48,176 nt of DNA, taken from contig JALXAQ010000178.1 of NCBI GenBank assembly GCA_026991885.1, positions 1-48,176 of the forward strand. Direction: 5' to 3'. Below the pieces are notes generated by a model. That model was not told the origin of the DNA. It did not search any database and was given only the letters and a program-made list of their open reading frames with translations. The DNA comes from Thiotrichaceae bacterium (GTDB lineage: Bacteria > Pseudomonadota > Gammaproteobacteria > Beggiatoales > Beggiatoaceae). The translations under genes were made by a program, and so were the position numbers. Position 1 is the stretch's first letter; each line of letters begins with the position of its first letter. This document shows positions 35,092 through 43,614 of the stretch, one piece after another.

Positions 35092-38000
35092 ATGAGAAAT
35101 GCGCCAAACAAACGTCATTTCACAATATCTGTTTTAGCAATAGCCATTTCTATCATAGTCAGTGCTTGTAGTCCTGTCACTAAAGGAAAATCGGACAAAC
35201 CCAATATTCAAAAGATTTCCCCCAACACCCTGGTTGGTCATTGGCGACTTGATGAATCCAGCGGCACCGTCGCGCTCGATTCCGCCGCAAAAAAAAATAA
35301 TGGCACCTTGGTTGGCTCGCCAACCTGGAGCAGTGAGGGACTCATTGACGGCGCTCTTTTTTTCGATGGCCAAAACGACTATGTGGCTTTGGGAAACGAC
35401 AGCTTAAATATCGGCTCAAAATTCACCGTGTCTTTGTGGCTCAACTTTGAAAAAAGCAATAACTATTATCAGACCCTGATTCAACGGGGTAAATATGTCT
35501 ATCCGTTCATGCTACAGTTGGCAGCTAATCGTATCCGCACGGCTGTACGCACCACCCAAGGAAAAAACAGCGATACCCATTATCTCTTATCCGTAACCGA
35601 ATTGGCGGAAAAGCGTTGGTATCATGTCGCCATCACTTACCAAAATGGTAAATACATACTTTATATCAATGGCAACGAAGAAAACAGGGAAATTCTCAGT
35701 GGTAAACTAGAACTGGGTAATCATCCCACCTACATTGGTGCTCTACCAGCAAGTCCGAGCCACCTGCATGGATTCCTGGATGACATTCGTATCTACAATA
35801 GCGCCCTAAATCCTCAACAAGTTGAAGCTATTTTCAAAGCACAAGCACAAAATATACCGACCCCTACAGTATATGTCAAAAAACAGACACAAAATAAGAC
35901 CAGTCAGCCTAACCATTCTGCTCTAACGAAGTTTAAATCGACACGTCCTGCTCTGACGCTCCCGAGATCGACACGTCCTGCTGAATGGCGGGTGATGCCT
36001 GTCCGCTCAAAAGAGGAATTTCAGCAGGGCAAACCTGGCGGAGAGGCTGAACAGCACCCGCACAGTATCGCCCGTTGTCTCAACCACCCCGAATTCATCT
36101 ATTTTTCCCAAGATGTTGCAGGCGTATGGCGCAGTAAAAATAGTGGCGAGACATGGGAAAAGAGCATTGACAGGGGGTTGTTGGTCAATCAGGGTCAATC
36201 AATCGAAGTGGACCCGGTTGCGCCAAAAACGATCTTTTTGATCAGCGATAATAGCTGGAATTTCCTGGGTGAAAAATATCAAGGCTTATACCGCTCAACT
36301 AATGGTGGCGATGACTGGAAATTTGTCCTGCCAGTTCAGACTAATTACACCTCCAACCACCACCGCATGTATCGTCATAACATCGCTTATGATCCAACGA
36401 CTATCACGTCTGCTGGTGCCAAGCGCTGGTATGCGGCCTTTCCTGCCAGCCAGCCTGATGCCAAGGAGAGTGATGATGGGGGACTCTATCGCTCTGAAGA
36501 TATGGGCATCACCTGGACATTAATGAGCAAACTCCCAGGCCACTCCACGGTCTACGCCATCCAACCCCATCCCACTAAGAGCAAAATTATTTACTTGGCC
36601 TCAAACCGTGGACTGTTTATCAGTCATGCCGGGGGAAAAAATTTTAAGCCTTTGGGTCAATTCTCGAAAAAACAAGGAATTAGCTCCATTGCGATCAATC
36701 CCCAAAATCCTAAAATTATCTATGTCACCCTCTTTGAGAATGAAAAGGTCTCTTGGGGAGTGCGAAAAAGGGGCAAAGGACTCTATCGCTCAAGCAATGG
36801 TGGTGCCACTTTCTCACTCTTAAAATCTTATGACGCTGCCCGGGTCTTTATGAATCCTGGCCACCCTGAGGTTCTTTATCTTGTTGGCAATTATTCCAAT
36901 ACCATCGTCAGCCATGATGGCGGACAGAGCTGGTTTGAAAAAGTAAAGGCTATTCCCACGCCTGGACTGGCCAGGGGGTATAAAAAGACTATCACGGGAG
37001 AACTGGCGGGCATCGTTGCCAATCCTGAAAATCCTGACGAGGCTGTGGCCTTTTCTCAGGCCACTCTTTGGAAGACGACAGATGGCGGCAAGATTTTCAA
37101 GGAAAGTGCCAGTCTATTCACCGGATATGCCTGGGCTTGGTATAATAGCGCCCTGGCCTTTGATGCCTTTGATCCGCAAAGGATGGCATTCTTCAACCTT
37201 GACGTGGGCATGACCCTAACGACGACCGGGACCGACTATTTTGTGTGGCGAAACAAGCAAGCCTGGGACTGGTACAGCACCATCATTGACAATGGAAAAG
37301 GTAAGAAAGCAAGGCTGATCCCCTGGATGGGCACCAATTCAGGCAGTTTCCAACCCATCCCCGGCTCTCAGGTCATTGTCGCTTCCATTGGTCGCTATTT
37401 TCTAACCCTCCTGATGCGTTCTGAAGACAGTGGCCGTAGCTGGAAATTGGTGCAAAAGCGCAAAGAGGGCGAGATATACCGAGATCTATATGAGATGAAT
37501 GAATTTATAGCCTTTCATCCCAAGGCACCTAACGTGGTCTATGCCGGCAAGAGAATATCTCATGATGCTGGCAAAACCTTTGTAGATGTCGATTTCGGTG
37601 GCTTAGGCCCCGCTAAGATTCTAGGGATGTCCCTCTCGCAACCGGATACTATTTATGCCATGCACATTCACTTGCTAAAGATTCTCCGTTCCGACGATAG
37701 GGGAAAAACATGGCGCTTGTACACAGCACCTGGCTGGCAATTCAAAAAACTTGATCGGATTCCAACCTTTGCAGTGGATCCGGTGGACCCTGATCTGGTT
37801 TACAGCATTGATGAAAAAGGTGATCTGGCCATTTTTGACGGTTTGAATTGGTACAGCACAGGCGTGTTAGCGCAAGCAGGCGGACTTGAAGTGGGCAATT
37901 TCGTTAGAACCATCGCGATAGATCCCAATCATCCCGAAGTCATCTACGCTGGCATGTTCGCCAGTGGTGTAGGTGGGATTTGGCGCTCTATTGATGGTGG

Positions 38001-38178
38001 CGAGAACTGGGAAGATATTTCTAATAACCTGCCCAGGATTGGCCAGCATACTATGGTCGTTAGCCCCCATACTGGCGAACTCTTTACTGGCAGTGTTGTG
38101 GGTACCTGGGTCTTTCCGCCTCCTTATGAAAGTAAGAACTTGATTTATGACAAACTGATTTCTGTTACTGATAAATAA
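35092..38178 (+). CDS. LamG plus Asp-box beta-propeller lipoprotein
   Basis: 1028-residue exported protein. Signal peptide with lipobox SIIVSAC places the lipidated Cys at residue 26. A LamG/concanavalin-like domain follows (about 50-245: GHWRLDESSGTVALDSAA, FDGQNDYVALGN, HGFLDDIRIYNSALNPQQVE), then a Thr/Arg/Pro linker, then repeated BNR/Asp-box turns such as SKNSGETW, STNGGDDW, SEDMGITW, SSNGGATF, SHDGGQSW, SEDSGRSW, SDDRGKTW and SIDGGENW. The propeller layout resembles sortilin/VPS10-like or GH74-like folds, but I cannot identify catalytic acids. It probably binds or trims extracellular polymer at the cell surface. Codon use looks somewhat richer in GC-ending codons than the neighbours. 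Confidence 0.82.
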   Translation: MRNAPNKRHFTISVLAIAISIIVSACSPVTKGKSDKPNIQKISPNTLVGHWRLDESSGTVALDSAAKKNNGTLVGSPTWSSEGLIDGALFFDGQNDYVALGNDSLNIGSKFTVSLWLNFEKSNNYYQTLIQRGKYVYPFMLQLAANRIRTAVRTTQGKNSDTHYLLSVTELAEKRWYHVAITYQNGKYILYINGNEENREILSGKLELGNHPTYIGALPASPSHLHGFLDDIRIYNSALNPQQVEAIFKAQAQNIPTPTVYVKKQTQNKTSQPNHSALTKFKSTRPALTLPRSTRPAEWRVMPVRSKEEFQQGKPGGEAEQHPHSIARCLNHPEFIYFSQDVAGVWRSKNSGETWEKSIDRGLLVNQGQSIEVDPVAPKTIFLISDNSWNFLGEKYQGLYRSTNGGDDWKFVLPVQTNYTSNHHRMYRHNIAYDPTTITSAGAKRWYAAFPASQPDAKESDDGGLYRSEDMGITWTLMSKLPGHSTVYAIQPHPTKSKIIYLASNRGLFISHAGGKNFKPLGQFSKKQGISSIAINPQNPKIIYVTLFENEKVSWGVRKRGKGLYRSSNGGATFSLLKSYDAARVFMNPGHPEVLYLVGNYSNTIVSHDGGQSWFEKVKAIPTPGLARGYKKTITGELAGIVANPENPDEAVAFSQATLWKTTDGGKIFKESASLFTGYAWAWYNSALAFDAFDPQRMAFFNLDVGMTLTTTGTDYFVWRNKQAWDWYSTIIDNGKGKKARLIPWMGTNSGSFQPIPGSQVIVASIGRYFLTLLMRSEDSGRSWKLVQKRKEGEIYRDLYEMNEFIAFHPKAPNVVYAGKRISHDAGKTFVDVDFGGLGPAKILGMSLSQPDTIYAMHIHLLKILRSDDRGKTWRLYTAPGWQFKKLDRIPTFAVDPVDPDLVYSIDEKGDLAIFDGLNWYSTGVLAQAGGLEVGNFVRTIAIDPNHPEVIYAGMFASGVGGIWRSIDGGENWEDISNNLPRIGQHTMVVSPHTGELFTGSVVGTWVFPPPYESKNLIYDKLISVTDK

Positions 38179-38207
38179 GGTAAGTACCTCACCCTGAATT
38201 TTAATGT

Positions 38208-38349
38208 ATTTTGGAGTCCAAAGCTTTAGCTTTGGATGAGTCTGAGAAACAGGCGGAGGAAAAGGGTATAAATTTCAAAGCCCTTGTCTTAAAACATCTA
38301 TCTTGGAAGAACAGGGATAAGTCTAAGTTCTATTTTGACGTATCCCTGT
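38208..38349. repeat. Two hairpins after the lipoprotein gene
   Basis: ATTTTGGAGTCCAAAGCTTT at 38208 pairs with AGCTTTGGAT (a copy of the GGAGTCC family). ACAGGGATA (38311-38319) pairs with TATCCCTGT (38341-38349); AGGGATAAGTC and TTTTGACGTATCCCTG closely resemble units of the 4624-5225 array. The region lies between convergent genes and may terminate both. Confidence 0.7.
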
Positions 38350-38361
38350 AATTGGTGTTGA

Positions 38362-39249
38362 TTATTTGCTTGGAAATTTTGTAATCGTTTTTTCATAAGC
38401 TCTTCTACCGAGCATATACGCAAACAGTGCGTAGTTATCCGTGTTACGAATTGCACGTTTATAGTGACCTTTTTTCTTGTAGTGTGACAAATGAGTTGCC
38501 TTCTTCCGACCATAGCCTTTATCCGTCACACACTTGCCCTTGTGACAATGGACGTGCGTGTCGGTCACGAACAAACCATTATTAAGACGGAGATGATGAA
38601 ATACTTCATGCACCACACCACGAGCTCGATGCATAATATCATTCAGGCTATTTTGACGAGGGTTAAAGAATTTTTTACAAAAGTTAATTTTACCATAGAC
38701 GATATGATTGGCACCGGGTGTTCCATTCCCTCCAGGGTTCTTTTGGTAACAGGGATGAGCACCCTTTCCACCTTTATTCACCCGACAAAAGACTTTGAAA
38801 GTTTTTCCACGAAAACGATCAGTAAATACCTTTTCAATAGCTTTATCTACCGTCGTAAAACGTTTTCCATCATAAGGACCAAACCAAGCACGAGGGGCAT
38901 GATTTCGGTATGAATTCTTGGCATTGCGGCCTACATAGCTTGCGGACCACGCAGCTTTACGCTTCTTGCCATTACTGGCAAGCCAATCCATCGTTTGGTC
39001 TGCTCGCCACATAAAGTAGTGCGCCATTGCCCAAGCTGTATCAATTTTTTGCTTTTCAGCAGATGAGCATCCCTTATATTGAGTTGGGAATCGTATAGCG
39101 GGCATGTCACCTGGAAACATTAGCCCTGTACGATGTTCCTTAACTGTGTTCTTGGAAAATATAAGAGACCCTTTCGCATGGGCCACATTTACAGTTTGAA
39201 TGATAACGGCACCCAGGGCGAGTATTGTAACGATAGTTGATTTATTCAT
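38362..39249 (-). CDS. Secreted M35 (aspzincin)-type zinc metallopeptidase
   Basis: 295 residues with a signal peptide (cleavage after VNVAHA, about residue 25). The zinc site is HEVFHH at 214-219 (HExxH), and the third ligand expected for aspzincins is D271 in RNTDNYALFAYML, which matches the deuterolysin/peptidyl-Lys metallopeptidase pattern N-x-D-x-Y. Upstream blocks CSSAEKQKIDTAWAMA and AWFGPYDGKRFTTVDKAIEK also fit the Aspzincin_M35 family. Six Cys suggest disulfides. Its net charge is strongly basic. Predicted to act outside the cell; the neighbouring lipoprotein gene is convergent. Substrate is unknown. Confidence 0.82.
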   Translation of the reverse strand: MNKSTIVTILALGAVIIQTVNVAHAKGSLIFSKNTVKEHRTGLMFPGDMPAIRFPTQYKGCSSAEKQKIDTAWAMAHYFMWRADQTMDWLASNGKKRKAAWSASYVGRNAKNSYRNHAPRAWFGPYDGKRFTTVDKAIEKVFTDRFRGKTFKVFCRVNKGGKGAHPCYQKNPGGNGTPGANHIVYGKINFCKKFFNPRQNSLNDIMHRARGVVHEVFHHLRLNNGLFVTDTHVHCHKGKCVTDKGYGRKKATHLSHYKKKGHYKRAIRNTDNYALFAYMLGRRAYEKTITKFPSK

Positions 39250-39441
39250 GACTTCCTGCTCCTAAAAAGTTAGAAAATATGCTTAGCCACTTTGTCGTGG
39301 ATGTATCAAGTATCTTTAGTAGACAAACAAATTTCCAAAATTTTCCATTTTTTTTTCACTCAAAAAAAACTTGAACATCGAGACTTCGTATCCAGGCCAT
39401 TGTGGTTTTTTTGGCCTTCATTTTTCAAAAAATAGGATAAA

Positions 39442-40236
39442 TTAGCTTTGATGACTTTTCACATCCAAGCGATCCCGCAATTTATCTCCCAAAATATTCA
39501 CCGATAAGACGACCAATAATAAGGCCAATCCCGGTGCTAAAACCATGTGCGGCGCAACCAGCATATAGCGCGTGCCATCACGTATCATGCTGCCCCATGA
39601 AGCGGCGGGCGCTTGTACGCCTAAACCTAAAAATGATAATCCCGCTTCTGCAATCACAATGCCGGCAATACCAAAGGTGATTTCAATGATCAGTGGAGCG
39701 AGTAATAAGGGTATAACGTGATAGCGCAAAATACGCACTGTTCCTGCCCCCAAAGCGATAGCCGCTAGGACATGTTCTCGGCGTTTCAATGACAACGTTT
39801 GTGCCCGCGCGAGTCGGGCAAAGCCTACCCATCCGACGACTGAGAGTGCAAAAACGACATTTTCAATGCCTGGTCCTAATATGCCTGATAAGGCGATGGC
39901 CAATAATATCCCTGGAAAGGCTAAAAAAACATCCATGATTCGTACAATAATCAAGTCAACCGTGCCGCCTAGCCAAGCACTTATTGTCCCAATCAGTGTC
40001 CCTACCGTGGCTGATACAAAGATGACCCAAAATGCAACAAAAAATGAGGTACTTGCGCCCATGATTAGGCGAGCCAAAATGGGACGACCTAAGTCATCGT
40101 AGCCTAACCATTCTGATAGGGAGGGCGGTTGTAAGATATTTGGCAAAATAATATAGTTTGGCTCTAAGGGGAGCCAAGGGCCGAATATGGCTAATAAAAA
40201 CCATAAGAATAATATGAATGAAGAATATTTAAACAC
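39442..40236 (-). CDS. Opp/Dpp-type ABC transporter permease (DppC-like)
   Basis: 264-residue inner-membrane permease with five to six helices; begins in a membrane segment (FILFLWFLLAIFGPWLPL) and has the PQQ-type LSEWLGYDDLGRPILARL block typical of the OppC/DppC N-terminus. The EAA loop reads VIAEAGLSFLGLGVQAPAASWG. It overlaps the DppB-like gene by 8 bp. The pair would form the channel of an oligopeptide, dipeptide or nickel importer, but no binding protein or ATPase gene lies in the window. Confidence 0.92.
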   Translation of the reverse strand: MFKYSSFILFLWFLLAIFGPWLPLEPNYIILPNILQPPSLSEWLGYDDLGRPILARLIMGASTSFFVAFWVIFVSATVGTLIGTISAWLGGTVDLIIVRIMDVFLAFPGILLAIALSGILGPGIENVVFALSVVGWVGFARLARAQTLSLKRREHVLAAIALGAGTVRILRYHVIPLLLAPLIIEITFGIAGIVIAEAGLSFLGLGVQAPAASWGSMIRDGTRYMLVAPHMVLAPGLALLLVVLSVNILGDKLRDRLDVKSHQS

Positions 40237-41152
40237 TGTAACGCACCCGTGGGTCTAACCAAGCATATAATAAGTCTGTCAAGGTATTAATCAAGACATA
40301 ACTTAAACTAATCAATAAGATACAAGCTTGTACCAGTGGATAGTCGCGCCGTTCTATCGAGTCAATGGTTAATTGACCGATGCCTGGCCAAGCAAAGATG
40401 ATTTCTGTAATCACGGCACCGCCTAATAATGTACCTAATTGTAATCCTAGCACAGTGATGATGGGTAGCGAAGCGTTGCGTAGTGCGTGATAGATGATGA
40501 TCGCCGATTCAGATAATCCTTTAGCGCGGGCGGTGCGGATGTAATCTTCATTGAGCACTTCGAGTAAGGTTGAGCGTATCATACGGCCTAGTATGGCTGC
40601 CAGGGCTGTACCTAAAGTGATGGCGGGTAGGATGAGTGATAAAGGGCCTTCTCGTCCACTGACCGGTAGCCAGCCTAGCATGAGGGAGAATAGGAGTATT
40701 AACAGGGGGCCTAGCCAAAAATTGGGGATGGATACGCCCAGTAAAGAAAACACCATCGCACTGTTATCGTAAATAGAGTCTTTACGCAGTGCCGCGATAC
40801 TCCCCAGCGGTAGTGCCAATAATACGGCGACGAGTAAGCCGGCAATGGCTAATTCTAAGGTCGCGGGAAAGCGTTCTAAGAGTATGTCGAGAATTGGTTT
40901 TTTGGAATATAAGGAGTTGCCTAATTCACCTTGTAACAGATTTGTGATATAAACCCACCATTGTGTTAATAGGGGTTGATCAAGTCCCAGTGCCTTTCGT
41001 AAGCTTTCTAAATCCGTTGGCGTTGCCGTTTCGCCGAGCATGGCTTGCACGGGATCGCCCGGGACCAGGTGAATGAGTAAAAATACGAGGGTGATAACGC
41101 CTAAGACAACGATAAATGTGCTCAGTAGGCGAGTGAGTAGGAATGATCGCAT
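40229..41152 (-). CDS. Opp/Dpp-type ABC transporter permease (DppB-like)
   Basis: 307 residues with six membrane helices. FLLTRLLSTFIVVLGVITLV, HLVPGDPVQAMLGETATP and LGLDQPLLTQWWVYITNLLQ are the OppB/DppB N-terminal blocks; the EAA motif follows in YIRTARAKGLSESAIIIYHA, and the C-terminus reads WLDPRVRYSV. It starts 3 bp after the stop of lgt and ends inside the DppC-like gene, so lgt-dppB-dppC form one transcript. Substrate unknown. Confidence 0.93.
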   Translation of the reverse strand: MRSFLLTRLLSTFIVVLGVITLVFLLIHLVPGDPVQAMLGETATPTDLESLRKALGLDQPLLTQWWVYITNLLQGELGNSLYSKKPILDILLERFPATLELAIAGLLVAVLLALPLGSIAALRKDSIYDNSAMVFSLLGVSIPNFWLGPLLILLFSLMLGWLPVSGREGPLSLILPAITLGTALAAILGRMIRSTLLEVLNEDYIRTARAKGLSESAIIIYHALRNASLPIITVLGLQLGTLLGGAVITEIIFAWPGIGQLTIDSIERRDYPLVQACILLISLSYVLINTLTDLLYAWLDPRVRYSV

Positions 41153-41155
41153 GAT

Positions 41156-41947
41156 TTATTTAGAGTCTTCCACTGAGCGCGAATAAGCCAAGCCCATCAA
41201 TATGAGCCCTGCTATCAGCATAGGTAAGGTTAATAATTGTCCCATAGTCATCCATCCAAAAGCGATAAAACCTAACTGTGCATCGGGTGTGCGGACAAAT
41301 TCTACTAAAAATCGAAAAGTGCCATACCCAATTAAAAATAATCCCGATACTGCCATCGTCGGGCGTGGGCGTTTAGAAAAAAGCCATAATATGATAAACA
41401 AAGCCAAGCCTTCAAGGGCGGCTTGATACAATTGCGAAGGATGGCGTGCTAGATTGTCAACATGGGGAAATACCATTCCCCAATCTGAATGGGTGGGACG
41501 CCCCCACAATTCGCCGTTGATAAAGTTGCCAATCCGCCCTGCGCCTAGTGCAAGGGGGACCAGTGGTGCAATAAAGTCAGTGACTTCAAAAAAACGCCGT
41601 TTAATTTTGCGTGCATACAACCAGGTTGCGACTAAAACACCTATCAGTCCACCGTGAAACGACATACCACCTTGCCAGATTTTAAAAAGGCTTAATGGGG
41701 TATCCAGAAAGGTAGGTAAATCGTAAAATAAGACATAGCCTAAGCGTCCACCTAGTACAACACCGAGTACGCCATAAAAAATAAGATCACTCATTTGTTC
41801 TGGAGTGATATTGGCTTTTTCAGCACGCCGTGAACCCAACCACCAAGCGATACCAAATCCAATTAGGTACATGGTGCCGTACCAATGTATTTTTAAGGGT
41901 CCAAGTTGGAAAAGCACAGGATCGATTTCAGGATAGAGGATAATCAT
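41156..41947 (-). CDS. lgt: Phosphatidylglycerol-prolipoprotein diacylglyceryl transferase
   Basis: Inner-membrane enzyme that attaches diacylglycerol from phosphatidylglycerol to the lipobox Cys of prolipoproteins, the first step of lipoprotein maturation. 263 residues, seven membrane helices. Motifs: [41 protein letters not shown] (catalytic His) and [16 protein letters not shown], the Lgt signature. In many gammaproteobacteria it precedes thyA; here it leads into two ABC permease genes. Confidence 0.98.
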   Translation of the reverse strand: MIILYPEIDPVLFQLGPLKIHWYGTMYLIGFGIAWWLGSRRAEKANITPEQMSDLIFYGVLGVVLGGRLGYVLFYDLPTFLDTPLSLFKIWQGGMSFHGGLIGVLVATWLYARKIKRRFFEVTDFIAPLVPLALGAGRIGNFINGELWGRPTHSDWGMVFPHVDNLARHPSQLYQAALEGLALFIILWLFSKRPRPTMAVSGLFLIGYGTFRFLVEFVRTPDAQLGFIAFGWMTMGQLLTLPMLIAGLILMGLAYSRSVEDSK

Positions 41948-42029
41948 AGTTAGTAATTGTTTTAGTCTCGTTTTCAGAAAATGTTTGATAATAGCACGAT
42001 TTTGGTCAAGTCAGTCTGGGCCTTTAAAG

Positions 42030-42863
42030 CTATAGCCCTGGATAAAAAGTCTGATAAAACCAAGCAAAATTTTTTTTCAGTTCAGCATTAATCCGCGCCG
42101 GTATCGGATGATTGACTATCGGCTGAATTCGACTTTTCGTTTGGTGCCGGTACTTAAACCGATAATAGCTATCGCTTTCATGCCCTTTTATCGACAGATT
42201 TTGTGGATCAAAAGGCCCGTTTGGCAAACCTAGCCATTGATAAATGCCTTGCATGACCACCACAGGGTCGCTTATTAGGTGCTCAAAAATAACGTAATAC
42301 AACCTCGATTGTAATGAATTTTCGATATCTTGTATGCTTTCAAGGGCTTTCAAAGGCCCACCGACCACGCCCTCTGGGGCAAATAACTTATCAGCGCGGG
42401 CGTAGCGGGACAAATTGGCGAGATGATCGGGAAAATCTAGCAATAAAGTTTTTTGATGCTGCGCCTCGATGGAACCATAAATCGGCCCCAGTTCACGTAC
42501 ACAAACCAACAGACGACAATCAGGATCGAGCCGAAACACGGTTTCCAACTGATTGAGCCAGCCCCGATTTTTGTCCACCACCCAAGTTTTATCCGTTTCA
42601 GCAAACCAGCCGTTAATGAAGCCACGGTAGGCATTGACCAATCGTTGATAGCCTAATTCAAAGTCCACATCCAGTTGTGACAATAAAAATTCGTTATCGC
42701 TGAGTTGGTGACGTAGATGATTTAAGGAGAGAGAGAGGGGAGAACTGTGCCCGGTGCTATAAATCTGTGGATGGTGCCCCAGCAGTTGGCATAGCAATGT
42801 AGAGCCCGCGCGGGGTAAGCCGGTGACGTAGATGATGTGTTTGTTTATATGTATTTCTGACAT
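42030..42863 (-). CDS. Sulfotransferase-family protein
   Basis: 277 residues. The N-terminal IYVTGLPRAGSTLLCQLLGHHP is the 5'-phosphosulfate-binding loop of PAPS-dependent sulfotransferases, followed by a Ser-His-rich segment and by DPDCRLLVCVRELGPIYGSIE, which fits the 3'-phosphate-binding strand and helix (R and S). The C-terminal YRYKHQTKSRIQ-like basic region resembles that of other bacterial members. The acceptor (glycan, lipid or peptide tyrosine) cannot be predicted. It follows the LytTR regulator by 13 bp and may belong to that transcript. Confidence 0.82.
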   Translation of the reverse strand: MSEIHINKHIIYVTGLPRAGSTLLCQLLGHHPQIYSTGHSSPLSLSLNHLRHQLSDNEFLLSQLDVDFELGYQRLVNAYRGFINGWFAETDKTWVVDKNRGWLNQLETVFRLDPDCRLLVCVRELGPIYGSIEAQHQKTLLLDFPDHLANLSRYARADKLFAPEGVVGGPLKALESIQDIENSLQSRLYYVIFEHLISDPVVVMQGIYQWLGLPNGPFDPQNLSIKGHESDSYYRFKYRHQTKSRIQPIVNHPIPARINAELKKNFAWFYQTFYPGL

Positions 42864-42876
42864 AATCTTGAATGGT

Positions 42877-43614
42877 TCACTGAGAAGGCAGGCGCATATC
42901 TTTTATGATTGTTTTAACGTCCAGTAAATGCCGCCGACTCACTTCCAATGGCTCTTCAACATCTTTAAGTCGAATATAAGAACGCCCATCCTTTTTAAAA
43001 AAAGCGGCGAGCTGCACCATCGCTACCAGTGCGCTGCGATGGATGCGTAAAAATTGCCCCGCAAATTCTTGTTCTAAATCTTTCAAAGCCTCATTAATTA
43101 AAACCTCCCCCTCCGTCCAACGCAAAACCACATATTTTTGATCGGATATAAAATAATAAATTTGATTGACAGGAACCAAGCGCGTCTCACCATGTAGAAA
43201 GTAACGAATATGAGTGCGAGCCTTGGGTTCTTGTGAGGGGGGGGGAGATTGTTTTTGTACAAAAGTGTGAGCTCGCTTAAGTGCCTGTTCTAAGCGCTCT
43301 TTACGAATGGGTTTCATCAAATAGTCCACCGCCTGACGCTCAAAGGCTTCTACAGCATGATCGTCATAAGCCGTCGTAAAAATGATGGCAGGCAGGGGAT
43401 GCAATGATCCGAGTTTCTCAGCCGTTCGCATACCATCCATCCCAGGCATACGAATATCTAACAAAATAATCTCAGGTTGGTAAGCATGAACAGCGCTTAA
43501 AACTTCTTTACCATTGCAGGCTTCAGCGACAACTTCGCCCAAGCCTAATTCTTCTACTAAAGCTTGCAAACGAACTCGTGCTAAAGGTTCATCATCGGCG
43601 ATAACTATTTTCAT
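42877..43614 (-). CDS. LytTR response regulator (AlgR-like)
   Basis: 245 residues. Receiver at 1-120 with IADDEPLARVRL, phosphoacceptor in EIILLDIRMPGMDG, and TTAYDDHAVEAF, YLMKPIRKERL as switch region. A Pro/Ser/Gln linker is encoded across a G9/C9 run (43237-43245), then a LytTR DNA-binding domain (about 145-240: IYYFISDQKYVVLRWTEGEV, FLRIHRSALVAMVQLAAFFK, LEVSRRHLLDVK). This is the AlgR/LytR organisation. Start is one of three closely spaced ATGs (43623, 43617, 43614). It overlaps the end of its kinase gene. Confidence 0.93.
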   Translation of the reverse strand: MKIVIADDEPLARVRLQALVEELGLGEVVAEACNGKEVLSAVHAYQPEIILLDIRMPGMDGMRTAEKLGSLHPLPAIIFTTAYDDHAVEAFERQAVDYLMKPIRKERLEQALKRAHTFVQKQSPPPSQEPKARTHIRYFLHGETRLVPVNQIYYFISDQKYVVLRWTEGEVLINEALKDLEQEFAGQFLRIHRSALVAMVQLAAFFKKDGRSYIRLKDVEEPLEVSRRHLLDVKTIIKDMRLPSQ

